64,000 bases of DNA from Barnesiella sp. WM24 (GTDB lineage Bacteria > Bacteroidota > Bacteroidia > Bacteroidales > Muribaculaceae): positions 124,001 through 188,000 of the forward strand of contig NZ_SPPC01000004.1 in assembly GCF_004570975.1 (NCBI RefSeq), written 5' to 3'. The notes beneath the pieces are model-generated. The model saw nothing but the letters and a program-made list of their open reading frames with translations. It had not been told where the DNA came from and did not search any database. A program made the translations under genes and the position numbers. The first letter of the stretch is position 1. Each line of letters opens with the position of its first letter. Below, one piece after another: positions 18,625 through 25,989 of the stretch.

Positions 18625-18804
18625 ACCAATTCACAGTAAAAAAATACGGTATTTCAGGAGCGAAATATGCCGAAAAATGACAAATTTGGGCTAAAATGTT
18701 TCGCAAAATATTATGTTGACATCCCAACACACCAAATTATCAAACAAATCATCAAAGTAAATCAAAATCCAACGGAATCTAATATGAATTATATCTATTT
18801 TTTG

Positions 18805-18812
18805 TAAATTTG
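18805..18812 (+). promoter_or_regulatory. -7 box for the helicase gene
   Basis: TAAATTTG, 48 bp before the helicase start. The remaining gap 18625-18804 is AT-rich with nothing else recognised. Confidence 0.6.
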
Positions 18813-18860
18813 CATATGGATTGATGGATTGATTTTTTATCCAGGACATAAGTTGTAACT

Positions 18861-21470
18861 ATGGCTTTACTTATCATTTTAGGATTGTGTATCATTGCTG
18901 TAACAATTATTGTCATAACAGCAAAACGTCTAATGCTAATAAAGGAGTCAGAAAAGCTATCCTTACGTTTAGAGAATATTACACCTTATCAAATATCACA
19001 TAAATACAGAAAGGAAAACCAGCACCAATATGAGGTAATCCGTTTTAGTGATATCGAAACTGTTCTGGAACACAGTTTCGACGGGCAGTTCATAACTTCT
19101 CGAGAGTCCAAACTATTTGCGGACTATTATTCCGAGTTGTATAATGAAGTAAACGACTATCTAAAACGCTTTGAAATCTTAAATATCAAGCCTACAGAGA
19201 TAATTGAAAAATTTGCATCTGATTTTGAGAACATACAATGGCTTGTAAAAAGTCACAATGAACGATATCTAAAAGATGAATTGGACAGATATTCTGATTT
19301 CTTCGACCATTGCTTAAAATACCCGTTGGATAATCAGCAAAGACGTTCTATTGTTTCTGGTGAAGACAATTGTTTGGTTGTAAGCAGCGCAGGAAGCGGA
19401 AAGACATCGTCCATTATAGGGAAAGTTAAATATTTAATTGAAGTAAAACACATAGAACCTCAAAACATACTTCTGATAAGCTACACCAACAAAGCTGCAT
19501 CTGAACTTACTGAAAGAATGAATATTGAAGGATTAAAAGGTTACACATTCCATAAACTTGCCATTGATATCATAGGACAAAATACGGGCAAAAAGCCCTC
19601 AATCTGTAGTAATACAGATGCACTCTTTTTGAAAATTTACCAAGAATTATTAAATATTGCACCGTTCAAAGAAAGTGTAGTTAAATACATTATTGACTTT
19701 CAAACACAAGAATCAGATTGGGAACAGCGAAAAGATGAACGCAGACAACAACTGTCAGAGCAAAAAATCGCGCACATCAAATCAAAGGTTCCAGACATGG
19801 ATGGAAAGACAGTTTATGTAAAAAGCGAACAGGAACAAAAAATATGCCTTGAATTATCCTCTCTTGGCATAAAATATCGATACGAGGAGCCATATGAGTA
19901 TTCCTTAGCTGATGAAATGCACTCTCAATACAAGCCTGATTTCTCCATTTATTTTGAAAAAGATGGGAAAACAAAGCGCATATATTTAGAACATTTTGGC
20001 GTGGATGAACACAGCCTTGTCCCATTATGGTTTGCTAAAGAAAAAGGTATCAGTTATGACGAAGCCAATAAGACATATAATGATAGCATAGCCTGGAAAA
20101 AGGCAGCTCATGAAAAGTTTGGCACGAAATTAATAACGACCTCAAGCGCAGACTTCTATCATTACGACATAAGAAGCAGATTGAAAATTTTGTTAAAAGG
20201 AGCGGGAGTTCCTATTCAAGAAAAAACCGATGTTGAATTATATAATATGGTTCTTCCGCCCAATAGCAAACAGGAAAAATCGTTTATCCGCCTTATTGTA
20301 ACGTTTGTGACATTAGTAAAATCAGCTTGCAAATCTATAGATGACATATTAAAACAAGCCATAGAAGCAAGAGACGAACGTAGTGAATTTATTATCAGAA
20401 ACATTTTCCTACCGGTTTATCAACTTTATATTGAAGAATTAAAAAGACAAAATCAGATAGACTTCACAGATGCGATTTTGCAAGCGACAGACATCTGCCG
20501 TTTCTCTAATAATACTAAATATGACTATATTATAGTCGATGAATTTCAAGACATATCGCTTGACCGCTACAATTTCTTGAAAGCTCTGCGACGAGGAACT
20601 CCACCAGCCAAATTATATTGCGTCGGAGATGACTGGCAATCTATATATCGCTTTTCCGGAAGCGATATGGCTCTCTTTAATCAGTTTCAAAAATACTTTG
20701 GACCAACAGACATTAACATGATTGAAACAACATACCGATTTGGGGAACCGCTAATTAACCTGTCCTCACATTTTATTCAACAAAACACTGTTCAATTAAA
20801 AAAAGATATACATCCTTTTAATCAACAGAATAGAACTGATCTAAAATTCTGCGCATATGATCGAAACAACTATTGCAATATTATCGAACAGTTGGTTGAA
20901 CATATCCCTTTAGATAAATCAATATTCCTGTTAGGTCGCTATTCTTTTGACGATTATTACTTATCTTTCAGATATAAATCGGCAAAAGAAGGAAACAGAT
21001 TCTTTTACTTTATAGGAAATAGAAAAATAGAATTCCTAACTGCCCATAAGTCTAAAGGACTTGAAGCAGACTATGTAATAATTCTTCAATGCAACAAAGA
21101 TACATATGGTTTCCCTTCCCTTTTAAGTGATGACCCGGTACTTAATTATGCTTTAATAAAAAGTGACCCATATCCTTATGGCGAGGAACGAAGATTATTT
21201 TATGTAGCAATAACAAGAGCAAAGATAGAGACGATAGTTCTATACGACAAACGATTTCCTTCAGTATTTGTCAATGAATTTTTAAATCCCGAAAAAATCA
21301 CCAACGAAAGCTATTTGAAGCATCCCAATGCTAATAAAAAATGGACCAAGAGTGCTGATCAATTTTTATTAAAGCTTTATAACGAAGGCAAAAGCATAAA
21401 ATATATCTCAGGAAAAATGGGCAGAAGTCAAACTTCAATTGTAATGAGATTAAACAAACTAACCCAATAA
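18861..21470 (+). CDS. UvrD/HelD-like superfamily 1 helicase with membrane anchor and C-terminal HTH
   Basis: The 869-aa protein has all SF1 motifs: Walker A SSAGSGKTSS (Lys181), motif II VDEFQD (Asp560/Glu561), III VGDDWQSIYRFSGSD, IV TYRFGEPL, V TAHKSKGLEADYVI and VI RRLFYVAITRAK. A segment near residues 320-390 (KICLELSSLGIKYRYEEP ... YKPDFSIYFE ... IYLEHFGVDE) is the HelD (helicase IV) specific domain. Two additions are unusual: a hydrophobic N terminus (ALLIILGLCIIAVTIIVITA) that would tether it to the membrane, and a C-terminal SANT/GcrA-like helix-turn-helix (KWTKSADQFLLKLYNEGKS). Base composition is clearly AT-richer than the genes to its left, which suggests transfer. It stands alone, directly after the tRNA. 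Confidence 0.85.
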   Translation: MALLIILGLCIIAVTIIVITAKRLMLIKESEKLSLRLENITPYQISHKYRKENQHQYEVIRFSDIETVLEHSFDGQFITSRESKLFADYYSELYNEVNDYLKRFEILNIKPTEIIEKFASDFENIQWLVKSHNERYLKDELDRYSDFFDHCLKYPLDNQQRRSIVSGEDNCLVVSSAGSGKTSSIIGKVKYLIEVKHIEPQNILLISYTNKAASELTERMNIEGLKGYTFHKLAIDIIGQNTGKKPSICSNTDALFLKIYQELLNIAPFKESVVKYIIDFQTQESDWEQRKDERRQQLSEQKIAHIKSKVPDMDGKTVYVKSEQEQKICLELSSLGIKYRYEEPYEYSLADEMHSQYKPDFSIYFEKDGKTKRIYLEHFGVDEHSLVPLWFAKEKGISYDEANKTYNDSIAWKKAAHEKFGTKLITTSSADFYHYDIRSRLKILLKGAGVPIQEKTDVELYNMVLPPNSKQEKSFIRLIVTFVTLVKSACKSIDDILKQAIEARDERSEFIIRNIFLPVYQLYIEELKRQNQIDFTDAILQATDICRFSNNTKYDYIIVDEFQDISLDRYNFLKALRRGTPPAKLYCVGDDWQSIYRFSGSDMALFNQFQKYFGPTDINMIETTYRFGEPLINLSSHFIQQNTVQLKKDIHPFNQQNRTDLKFCAYDRNNYCNIIEQLVEHIPLDKSIFLLGRYSFDDYYLSFRYKSAKEGNRFFYFIGNRKIEFLTAHKSKGLEADYVIILQCNKDTYGFPSLLSDDPVLNYALIKSDPYPYGEERRLFYVAITRAKIETIVLYDKRFPSVFVNEFLNPEKITNESYLKHPNANKKWTKSADQFLLKLYNEGKSIKYISGKMGRSQTSIVMRLNKLTQ
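20250..20299 (+). repeat. 50-bp segment duplicated at 22318-22367
   Basis: This internal part of the helicase gene (encoding VLPPNSKQEKSFIRLI) recurs with a single base change at 22318-22367. Confidence 0.9.
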
Positions 21471-21595
21471 CATATTTTTCGATTATAGAAACATCACAAG
21501 CAAACACCAATCATTCAATCAGCCAATATCATTTATAGAAAACGGCTAAGCAAACAGCTAAGCAGCATCCCATATGCCATCAGAATATCGCTCCG

Positions 21596-21672
21596 GGAAT
21601 TGCGGGAAAGGGTTTATAGTGTTATCTTTGCCGTATAAATTACTATGTTATGAATATAAAGTTTTTTTCAGC
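21596..21672 (+). repeat. 77-bp perfect direct repeat, left copy (promoter and first codons of the META-domain gene)
   Basis: Identical at all 77 positions to 23858-23934. It contains the TATCTTTG -7 box (21623-21630), the ATG and the first codons (MNIKFFSA) of the META-domain lipoprotein gene, then runs into unrelated sequence. The copy is a 5' stub that stops after MNRLT. The rest of the gap 21471-21796 holds short pieces of open frame ending in stops (21673-21795), which look like gene tails, and no intact gene. Confidence 0.92.
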
Positions 21673-21796
21673 GATTCTTTTGATGAACCGATTGACTTGA
21701 ATAACGATTTCATTTAGGCAGGGCTACTGATTCTAACTTGGCTATTTATTCTAAAGCAGATAATGTGATGAATTTTTTAGGCGTTGAGAGGTACTA

Positions 21797-22255
21797 ATGA
21801 AAGCTATTTATATCATATGTTTTGTTGTTGGTTTATGTGGGTGTGTGGATAGCGTTTCTCATACTCGGGAAAAAGTAGACCAATCTAATATTATTGTTGA
21901 TGAGGATCTGTATCACAGCGACTCAATATATTTGATAGTGAAAGATAAGGACAAATTATCTTCATCTGACACTGTTAAAATTGAAATAATCAACAATAAA
22001 GATACAATTTGTTCAACAGGACAATATTACAAGATCGAACAACTGGTTGGTGACCATTGGGTCGCAGTCCCTTTGGGTCCTGGAATATTCTATGATATTG
22101 GTTATGAGATTCAAGCTCATAATTCGAGAAAATTTGAAATAGATTTAAACGGAACTAAGGACGTTCTTCGGAACGGTGTTTATAGAATAAGTAAAATTGT
22201 TAAATTTAGGGGAGAAGAATTAGTCATTTCAGATGAAGTTACCATACATGAATAA
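21797..22255 (+). CDS. Lipoprotein with a Big_14-like Ig domain
   Basis: The 152-aa protein has a lipoprotein signal (VVGLCGC, Cys15). The rest resembles the bacterial Ig-like domain Big_14: 'VKIEIINNKDTI', 'YYKIEQLVGDHWVAVP', 'FYDIGYEI', 'KFEIDL' and 'NGVYRISKIVKF' follow the family's strand order. Members are small exported proteins of unknown function; some sit beside polymorphic-toxin genes. Its ATG overlaps the stop of an upstream open frame without a start (tail ...NFLGVERY), which could be the end of a lost partner gene. It is AT-rich and ends in a perfect terminator. Confidence 0.7.
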   Translation: MKAIYIICFVVGLCGCVDSVSHTREKVDQSNIIVDEDLYHSDSIYLIVKDKDKLSSSDTVKIEIINNKDTICSTGQYYKIEQLVGDHWVAVPLGPGIFYDIGYEIQAHNSRKFEIDLNGTKDVLRNGVYRISKIVKFRGEELVISDEVTIHE

Positions 22256-22291
22256 AAAATAGAGGGCTAAGCCCTCTATTTTTTATTCATG
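22247..22291 (+). terminator. Terminator of the Big_14-like gene
   Basis: A 21-bp perfect inverted repeat (22247-22267 with 22271-22291), loop TAA, includes the gene's last codons and a T6 run. It is symmetric and should act in both directions. Confidence 0.9.
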
Positions 22292-22317
22292 CTGTTTCAG
22301 GGATTGGACCTGCATTA

Positions 22318-22367
22318 GTTCTTCCGCCCAATAGCAAACAGAAAAAATCGTTTATCCGCCTTATTGT
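22318..22367 (+). pseudogene. Helicase gene fragment (49/50 match to 20250-20299)
   Basis: The fragment keeps the helicase reading frame (VLPPNSKQKKSFIRLIV). It then continues in the same frame for about 30 codons of unrelated sequence (from RKFHHQYIECYRR) to a TAA at about 22458-22460. There is no start codon, so it reads as debris of a rearranged gene. The following 22460-22590 is AT-rich with nothing recognised. Confidence 0.75.
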
Positions 22368-22595
22368 TCGCAAATTTCATCACCAATACATTGAGTGCTA
22401 TCGCCGCTTACTGCTTTTTCCCAAAGAAACCGTCGATCTCTTTGGAGTTTGTGACAGATAACCAGCTAACTTTGTTCTGTTTGCTTATATCGAACTCACG
22501 TTCTTTATCTACTCTATATCAGTTAATTACAAGTAACGGTTCAAAAACTGACAAATATTAATGTTACATTAGTGCCCCGACAATAACTTTTTTTG

Positions 22596-22603
22596 TAAAT
22601 TTG
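22596..22603 (+). promoter_or_regulatory. -7 box of RNA element copy A
   Basis: TAAATTTG fits TAnnTTTG. A transcript starting near 22610 would carry RNA element A and then the lipoprotein gene at 22931. Confidence 0.6.
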
Positions 22604-22656
22604 CAATTGATTCACCATATGTCATAGAGTTGACATTGTGAGTCAACATTTTTATG

Positions 22657-22875
22657 AAAAGGTGTTATTGAAATTTTATCTTCGGTTCTCAAACTTGGTC
22701 GTCTGAAAACTGCATGAAGATGAGATTGGCAATAGCACCTGCATCGGTAGCTTGTATCCTGCCATTATTGGCAGACTATATAGCTATATCGGTGTGGGGC
22801 TATTGTTTTATCCATGCAGTTAGGTAGACCAAGACCTGAGACCGGATAAAACAAAATACAATCCTCACACCTTTT
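22657..22875 (+). ncRNA. Structured leader RNA, copy A of a three-copy family
   Basis: The closing helix P1 pairs AAAAGGTGT (22657-22665) with ACACCTTTT (22867-22875). The inner helix P3 pairs GTTTTATCC (22805-22813) with GGATAAAAC (22844-22852). Inside it a 4-bp hairpin AGGT/ACCT (22822-22825/22834-22837) presents GACCAAG (22827-22833), which pairs with CTTGGTC upstream (22694-22700), a 7-bp pseudoknot. A central block AATAGCACCTGCATCGG (22731-22747) is almost the same in copy B. GCACC there can pair with GGTGT at 22791-22795. The element ends 55 nt before a lipoprotein start codon. The same helices occur with different bases in copies B and C. Confidence 0.75.
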
Positions 22876-22930
22876 TTGTGTTCAACAACAAAGACGTTTC
22901 AATGGAGGATGAGAAACACAGTACAATAAA

Positions 22931-23755
22931 ATGAAAACATTTAAGTTTTTCGCATTGGCTGTTTCAGCAATGCTGGTTAGCCCGTCAATCACATCTTGCA
23001 GTAATGATGACGACAAAGACAATGGAGGTTCAATCACCCAACAAGGCATAGGGCTGCCGCGTCATCTTGAAAAAGTGAATTACAGCGGTTCATATAATAA
23101 TGGCGCTGTATACGACAATTTTACCTATGATGACCAAAACAGAATCACCTCCTTCACCGACGCAAGTAATGAGACCATAAAATGCACCTACTCAACCTCA
23201 TCAATCACACTTGGCGGATTGAATTGCACTTTAACCGGAAACCGTATAACAGAGATAAAGGATAACTATGGTGGAATATTTAGATTTGAATACAACAGTA
23301 ACAATCAGCTGATTCACGCGACCGAGACCATTTCAAACTCTTTCTTGAACATCTCTTCTGAGATTAATTACAAATGGGAGGGAGGAAATCTGATACAATA
23401 TACTTCTACTGAAAAAGAACATGGAGAGGAGTCGCAATCATATGATGTAAAATTTACGTATGACGGCACAAAATCATCAGCACCGATATTGATGATGCTT
23501 AATGCCTCTTGGCTTAATCCTTTATATTTTGAAATCAACAGCGATGTTTGTCTACTTGGTATGATGGGCTATTTTGGAAATATGATAACCGAACTACCTG
23601 TCAGAGTTGAAATCACACAAACCAACGACAAACGAAACTTCATTTATGAACTTGAATATGAACTTGATTCATCCAACTATCCTAAAAGTGCCCATTATAT
23701 AAGAACAGGCAGCGAAGGACAAGCAAGCGGCACATACACTTATGTCTGGAAATAG
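22931..23755 (+). CDS. DUF4595-like lipoprotein (YD-repeat-like strands)
   Basis: The 274-aa protein has a lipoprotein signal ending in SITSC followed by SNDDDKDNGG, the acidic export signal typical of Bacteroidetes surface lipoproteins. The body is a series of short beta strands with YD-repeat flavour (NFTYDDQNRITSFTD, FRFEYNSNNQLIHATE, VKFTYDGTKSS). That fits DUF4595, a family abundant in Bacteroidales with unknown function. It is preceded by RNA element A. Confidence 0.72.
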   Translation: MKTFKFFALAVSAMLVSPSITSCSNDDDKDNGGSITQQGIGLPRHLEKVNYSGSYNNGAVYDNFTYDDQNRITSFTDASNETIKCTYSTSSITLGGLNCTLTGNRITEIKDNYGGIFRFEYNSNNQLIHATETISNSFLNISSEINYKWEGGNLIQYTSTEKEHGEESQSYDVKFTYDGTKSSAPILMMLNASWLNPLYFEINSDVCLLGMMGYFGNMITELPVRVEITQTNDKRNFIYELEYELDSSNYPKSAHYIRTGSEGQASGTYTYVWK

Positions 23756-23857
23756 TTTAATTCCAGATTGACATAAACACACACTCTGGAACCGGCGCCG
23801 ACACATCCTCACAGGTGCCGGTTCAATATATCTAAAAACAAAGAATAAACACACATC

Positions 23858-23934
23858 GGAATTGCGGGAAAGGGTTTATAGTGTTATCTTTGCCGTATAA
23901 ATTACTATGTTATGAATATAAAGTTTTTTTCAGC
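23858..23934 (+). repeat. 77-bp perfect direct repeat, right copy
   Basis: Identical to 21596-21672. Here it forms the true promoter and first eight codons of the META-domain gene. The 2,185 bp between the copies is the candidate insertion. Confidence 0.92.
23885..23892 (+). promoter_or_regulatory. -7 box for the META-domain gene
   Basis: TATCTTTG inside the 77-bp repeat, 20 bp before the start codon. Confidence 0.65.
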
Positions 23935-24373
23935 AATAGCCGTTACGGCGGCACTATTCTCATGCTCAGGCAATAAAACCGCCTCTGACTCGACAAATAC
24001 CGGTTCTCAGGAGCCGACAGCCGACATCAAAGGCAAATGGTTATTGGAAAATATCGTGGTAAACGATTCGGTTAACGTGCGTCCGGCAGAGGAGATAGAA
24101 GACCCGCGCCAGTATATCGAGTTTGACGACAGCACATATTTTATCTCCACCAACTGCAACTCAATATCCGGCTGGTACAAGATAAACGGCGACTCAATCA
24201 TCCTTGGCGACGGCGCCATGACAGAAATGGCATGTGAAAACATGGCTACAGAAGACATGCTCCGTCAGGTGCTGCCCTATATCTCGACGATAGACGTAAT
24301 CAACGACAGCATCACGCGCCTCAACAGCGCGGAGGGACCGCAATATATTGTGCTTCACAAAATCGCGGAATAA
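23912..24373 (+). CDS. META-domain (HslJ-like) lipoprotein
   Basis: The 153-aa protein has a lipoprotein signal (TAALFSC, Cys17). The META domain shows GKWLLENIVVND, then NCNSISGWYKINGDSI and MTEMACEN, matching the usual NxxxGxYxxxGxxI...T.MAC pattern. Relatives include HslJ, a heat-inducible envelope lipoprotein. It is followed at 20 bp by the yjbR-like gene and then an acetyltransferase, forming a likely operon. The 5' end is duplicated 2.3 kb upstream. Confidence 0.85.
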   Translation: MNIKFFSAIAVTAALFSCSGNKTASDSTNTGSQEPTADIKGKWLLENIVVNDSVNVRPAEEIEDPRQYIEFDDSTYFISTNCNSISGWYKINGDSIILGDGAMTEMACENMATEDMLRQVLPYISTIDVINDSITRLNSAEGPQYIVLHKIAE

Positions 24374-24393
24374 TCACAAAACAGCGCGTCGGC

Positions 24394-24783
24394 ATGAATG
24401 TGGAGGAGTTCAGGGATTACTGCCTGTCACTCGGTGAAGTGACCGAGAAGATGCCGTTTGGTAAGTTTGCCCGGCGCTATGACTCCGTGCTTGCATTTTA
24501 TACGCTCGACCACATGTTTTGCTTCGTTGACATAGACGACTTCAACTATGTAAATGTCAAGTCGACACCCGGGGAGATTGCGGCAATACGCGCCTCACGC
24601 ACATCGGTCAGCGACCCGCTCAACCGGAGTCTGCGCTACTGGATACAGCTCAACCTCAACGGAGACATCCCTGACTGCGAAATCAGCGCCTGCGTCAGGC
24701 GCGCCTACGACATTGTAAGAGAAAAATATCAGAAGAAAACGGCAAGCCGCCCCAAAAACAATCCGTCAAACGGCAAGCCATAA
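24394..24783 (+). CDS. MmcQ/YjbR-family protein
   Basis: The 129-aa protein starts NVEEFRDYCLSLGEVTEKMPFG and carries the family core FYTLDHMFCFVDIDDFNYVNVK and a C-terminal basic tail. MmcQ/YjbR proteins have a CyaY-like fold with a proposed DNA-binding role that is not firmly proven. It lies 20 bp after the META gene and 13 bp before the acetyltransferase. Confidence 0.85.
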   Translation: MNVEEFRDYCLSLGEVTEKMPFGKFARRYDSVLAFYTLDHMFCFVDIDDFNYVNVKSTPGEIAAIRASRTSVSDPLNRSLRYWIQLNLNGDIPDCEISACVRRAYDIVREKYQKKTASRPKNNPSNGKP

Positions 24784-24796
24784 CAAGGGTCTTATC

Positions 24797-25402
24797 ATGA
24801 ACAGCAACCACGAAACAAGGATTGACGTGACAAAGCAGACGCCTGAAGAACTGGCACTTGCCTCCAAGCAGGCGCAACTCATATTCAGGTTTAACAACAC
24901 CATGCCCGGCACAGCCGAGTATGAAGAACTCATGCACAGTATTTTCCCATCAATGGGAGAAGGCAGCAGAGTCAGCCAGCCACTTACAGCCGTCAGACCC
25001 CACATGGTAAATATAGGCAAAAATGTAGTTGTGATGCCCGGATGTCTTATGATGTCGGCAGGGGGCATTACGATTGAAGATGGCGCCATGATAGCCGCCA
25101 ATGTGCAACTCATATCAAACAACCATGACCTTTACGAGCGGCAGGTAATCACCTGCAAGCCCGTCCACATAGGCAAAAACGCATGGATTGGCGCGGGAGC
25201 CACCATACTGCCGGGAGTCACCGTAGGCGACAACGCTGTAGTAGGCGCGGCAAGCGTAGTCACAAAAGATGTCGCCGCCGACACTGTCGTAGCCGGCAAT
25301 CCGGCAAGATTCATCAAGCGCATACCGCCCCTGCAGGAGTGTTCAATGAGAAACGAGGATGACGAAATGATTCAGCTCGGGCTTGACAGCTGCGGCGACT
25401 GA
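24797..25402 (+). CDS. Maltose/galactoside O-acetyltransferase-like protein
   Basis: The 201-aa left-handed beta-helix acyltransferase has an N-terminal Mac-type segment (QTPEELALASKQAQL ... NNTMPGTAEYEELM). Hexapeptide repeats follow (IGKNVVVMPGCLMMSAGGITIEDGAMIAANVQL). The catalytic His is in SNNHD, and the closing stretch is IGKNAWIGAGATILPGVTVGDNAVVGAASVVTKDV. It transfers acetyl from CoA to a sugar hydroxyl; the sugar is not known. Confidence 0.88.
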   Translation: MNSNHETRIDVTKQTPEELALASKQAQLIFRFNNTMPGTAEYEELMHSIFPSMGEGSRVSQPLTAVRPHMVNIGKNVVVMPGCLMMSAGGITIEDGAMIAANVQLISNNHDLYERQVITCKPVHIGKNAWIGAGATILPGVTVGDNAVVGAASVVTKDVAADTVVAGNPARFIKRIPPLQECSMRNEDDEMIQLGLDSCGD

Positions 25403-25434
25403 AAGCGACCACCCCGCCGATTTTCGCCATAAGC

Positions 25435-25707
25435 TCAAAGCTCGTCGGAATCATCACCCGATTTTGGAGTCGCAAGACACAATATCCATAAGAATAACGC
25501 GCTGCCTGCCGCCGCCGCGACAAGCGACAACGTCTGCATGGTGGATGTGGTGCCGACAAGCAGCATAAGCCATCCGCCAAGAAGCGCACCGCATATGCCG
25601 ACACACACAGCAAACGCCGTGCTTCTTACCTTGTGGACCAGACGTCCGACCATAAAACCGCCTATTATACCGATGATTGTCCAAACAATCCAAAGTGAGC
25701 CTGCCAT
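25435..25707 (-). CDS. GlsB/YeaQ/YmgE-family small membrane protein
   Basis: The 90-aa protein has three hydrophobic segments separated by short loops, with Gly-rich GIIGGFMVGRLVHKV and CGALLGGWLML. This is the transglycosylase-associated protein fold of GlsB/YeaQ, linked to envelope stress. It is convergent with the acetyltransferase gene. Confidence 0.75.
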   Translation of the reverse strand: MAGSLWIVWTIIGIIGGFMVGRLVHKVRSTAFAVCVGICGALLGGWLMLLVGTTSTMQTLSLVAAAAGSALFLWILCLATPKSGDDSDEL

Positions 25708-25733
25708 AATACACTACCGTTTAAAGATTAAAA

Positions 25734-25775
25734 TAAAAAGTTCACCGTGCGCGGACCATTAGGTCCATGCACGGT
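25734..25775 (-). terminator. Terminator after the 36-aa membrane ORF
   Basis: A two-part stem (25745-25757 with 25762-25774, 11 pairs and one internal loop) directly follows the small ORF's stop and is followed on the minus strand by TTTTTATTTT. Confidence 0.75.
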
Positions 25776-25885
25776 CATGAGTTCCAGTATTCAAAGATTG
25801 TAAGCCACAATAACAGCAATGCTATCAATACCGTAACTCCTATCCACAACCAAGTGGTCACTCGCTGTTGTCTCTCTCTCTTCAT
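25775..25885 (-). CDS. 36-aa single-span membrane protein
   Basis: An ATG-to-TGA frame encodes a basic N terminus (MKRERQQRVTT), one hydrophobic helix (WLWIGVTVLIALLLLWLTIF) and the tail EYWNS. The positive-inside start, clean span and a terminator right at its stop support a real small gene too short for usual gene callers. Function unknown. Confidence 0.55.
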   Translation of the reverse strand: MKRERQQRVTTWLWIGVTVLIALLLLWLTIFEYWNS

Positions 25886-25989
25886 AAGATTCCAAAAATA
25901 AGATAGTCGATATAATTTTACTTATACAACAATCTTCCACAGCAATAGTTTGTGTCACCCGGCTACGGCTCAAGCCACAATATGTCGCC

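Noticed and set aside
22364-22561. 65-aa open frame on the plus strand
   Set aside because: Out of frame with the helicase fragment, no export signal or motif; likely chance in debris.
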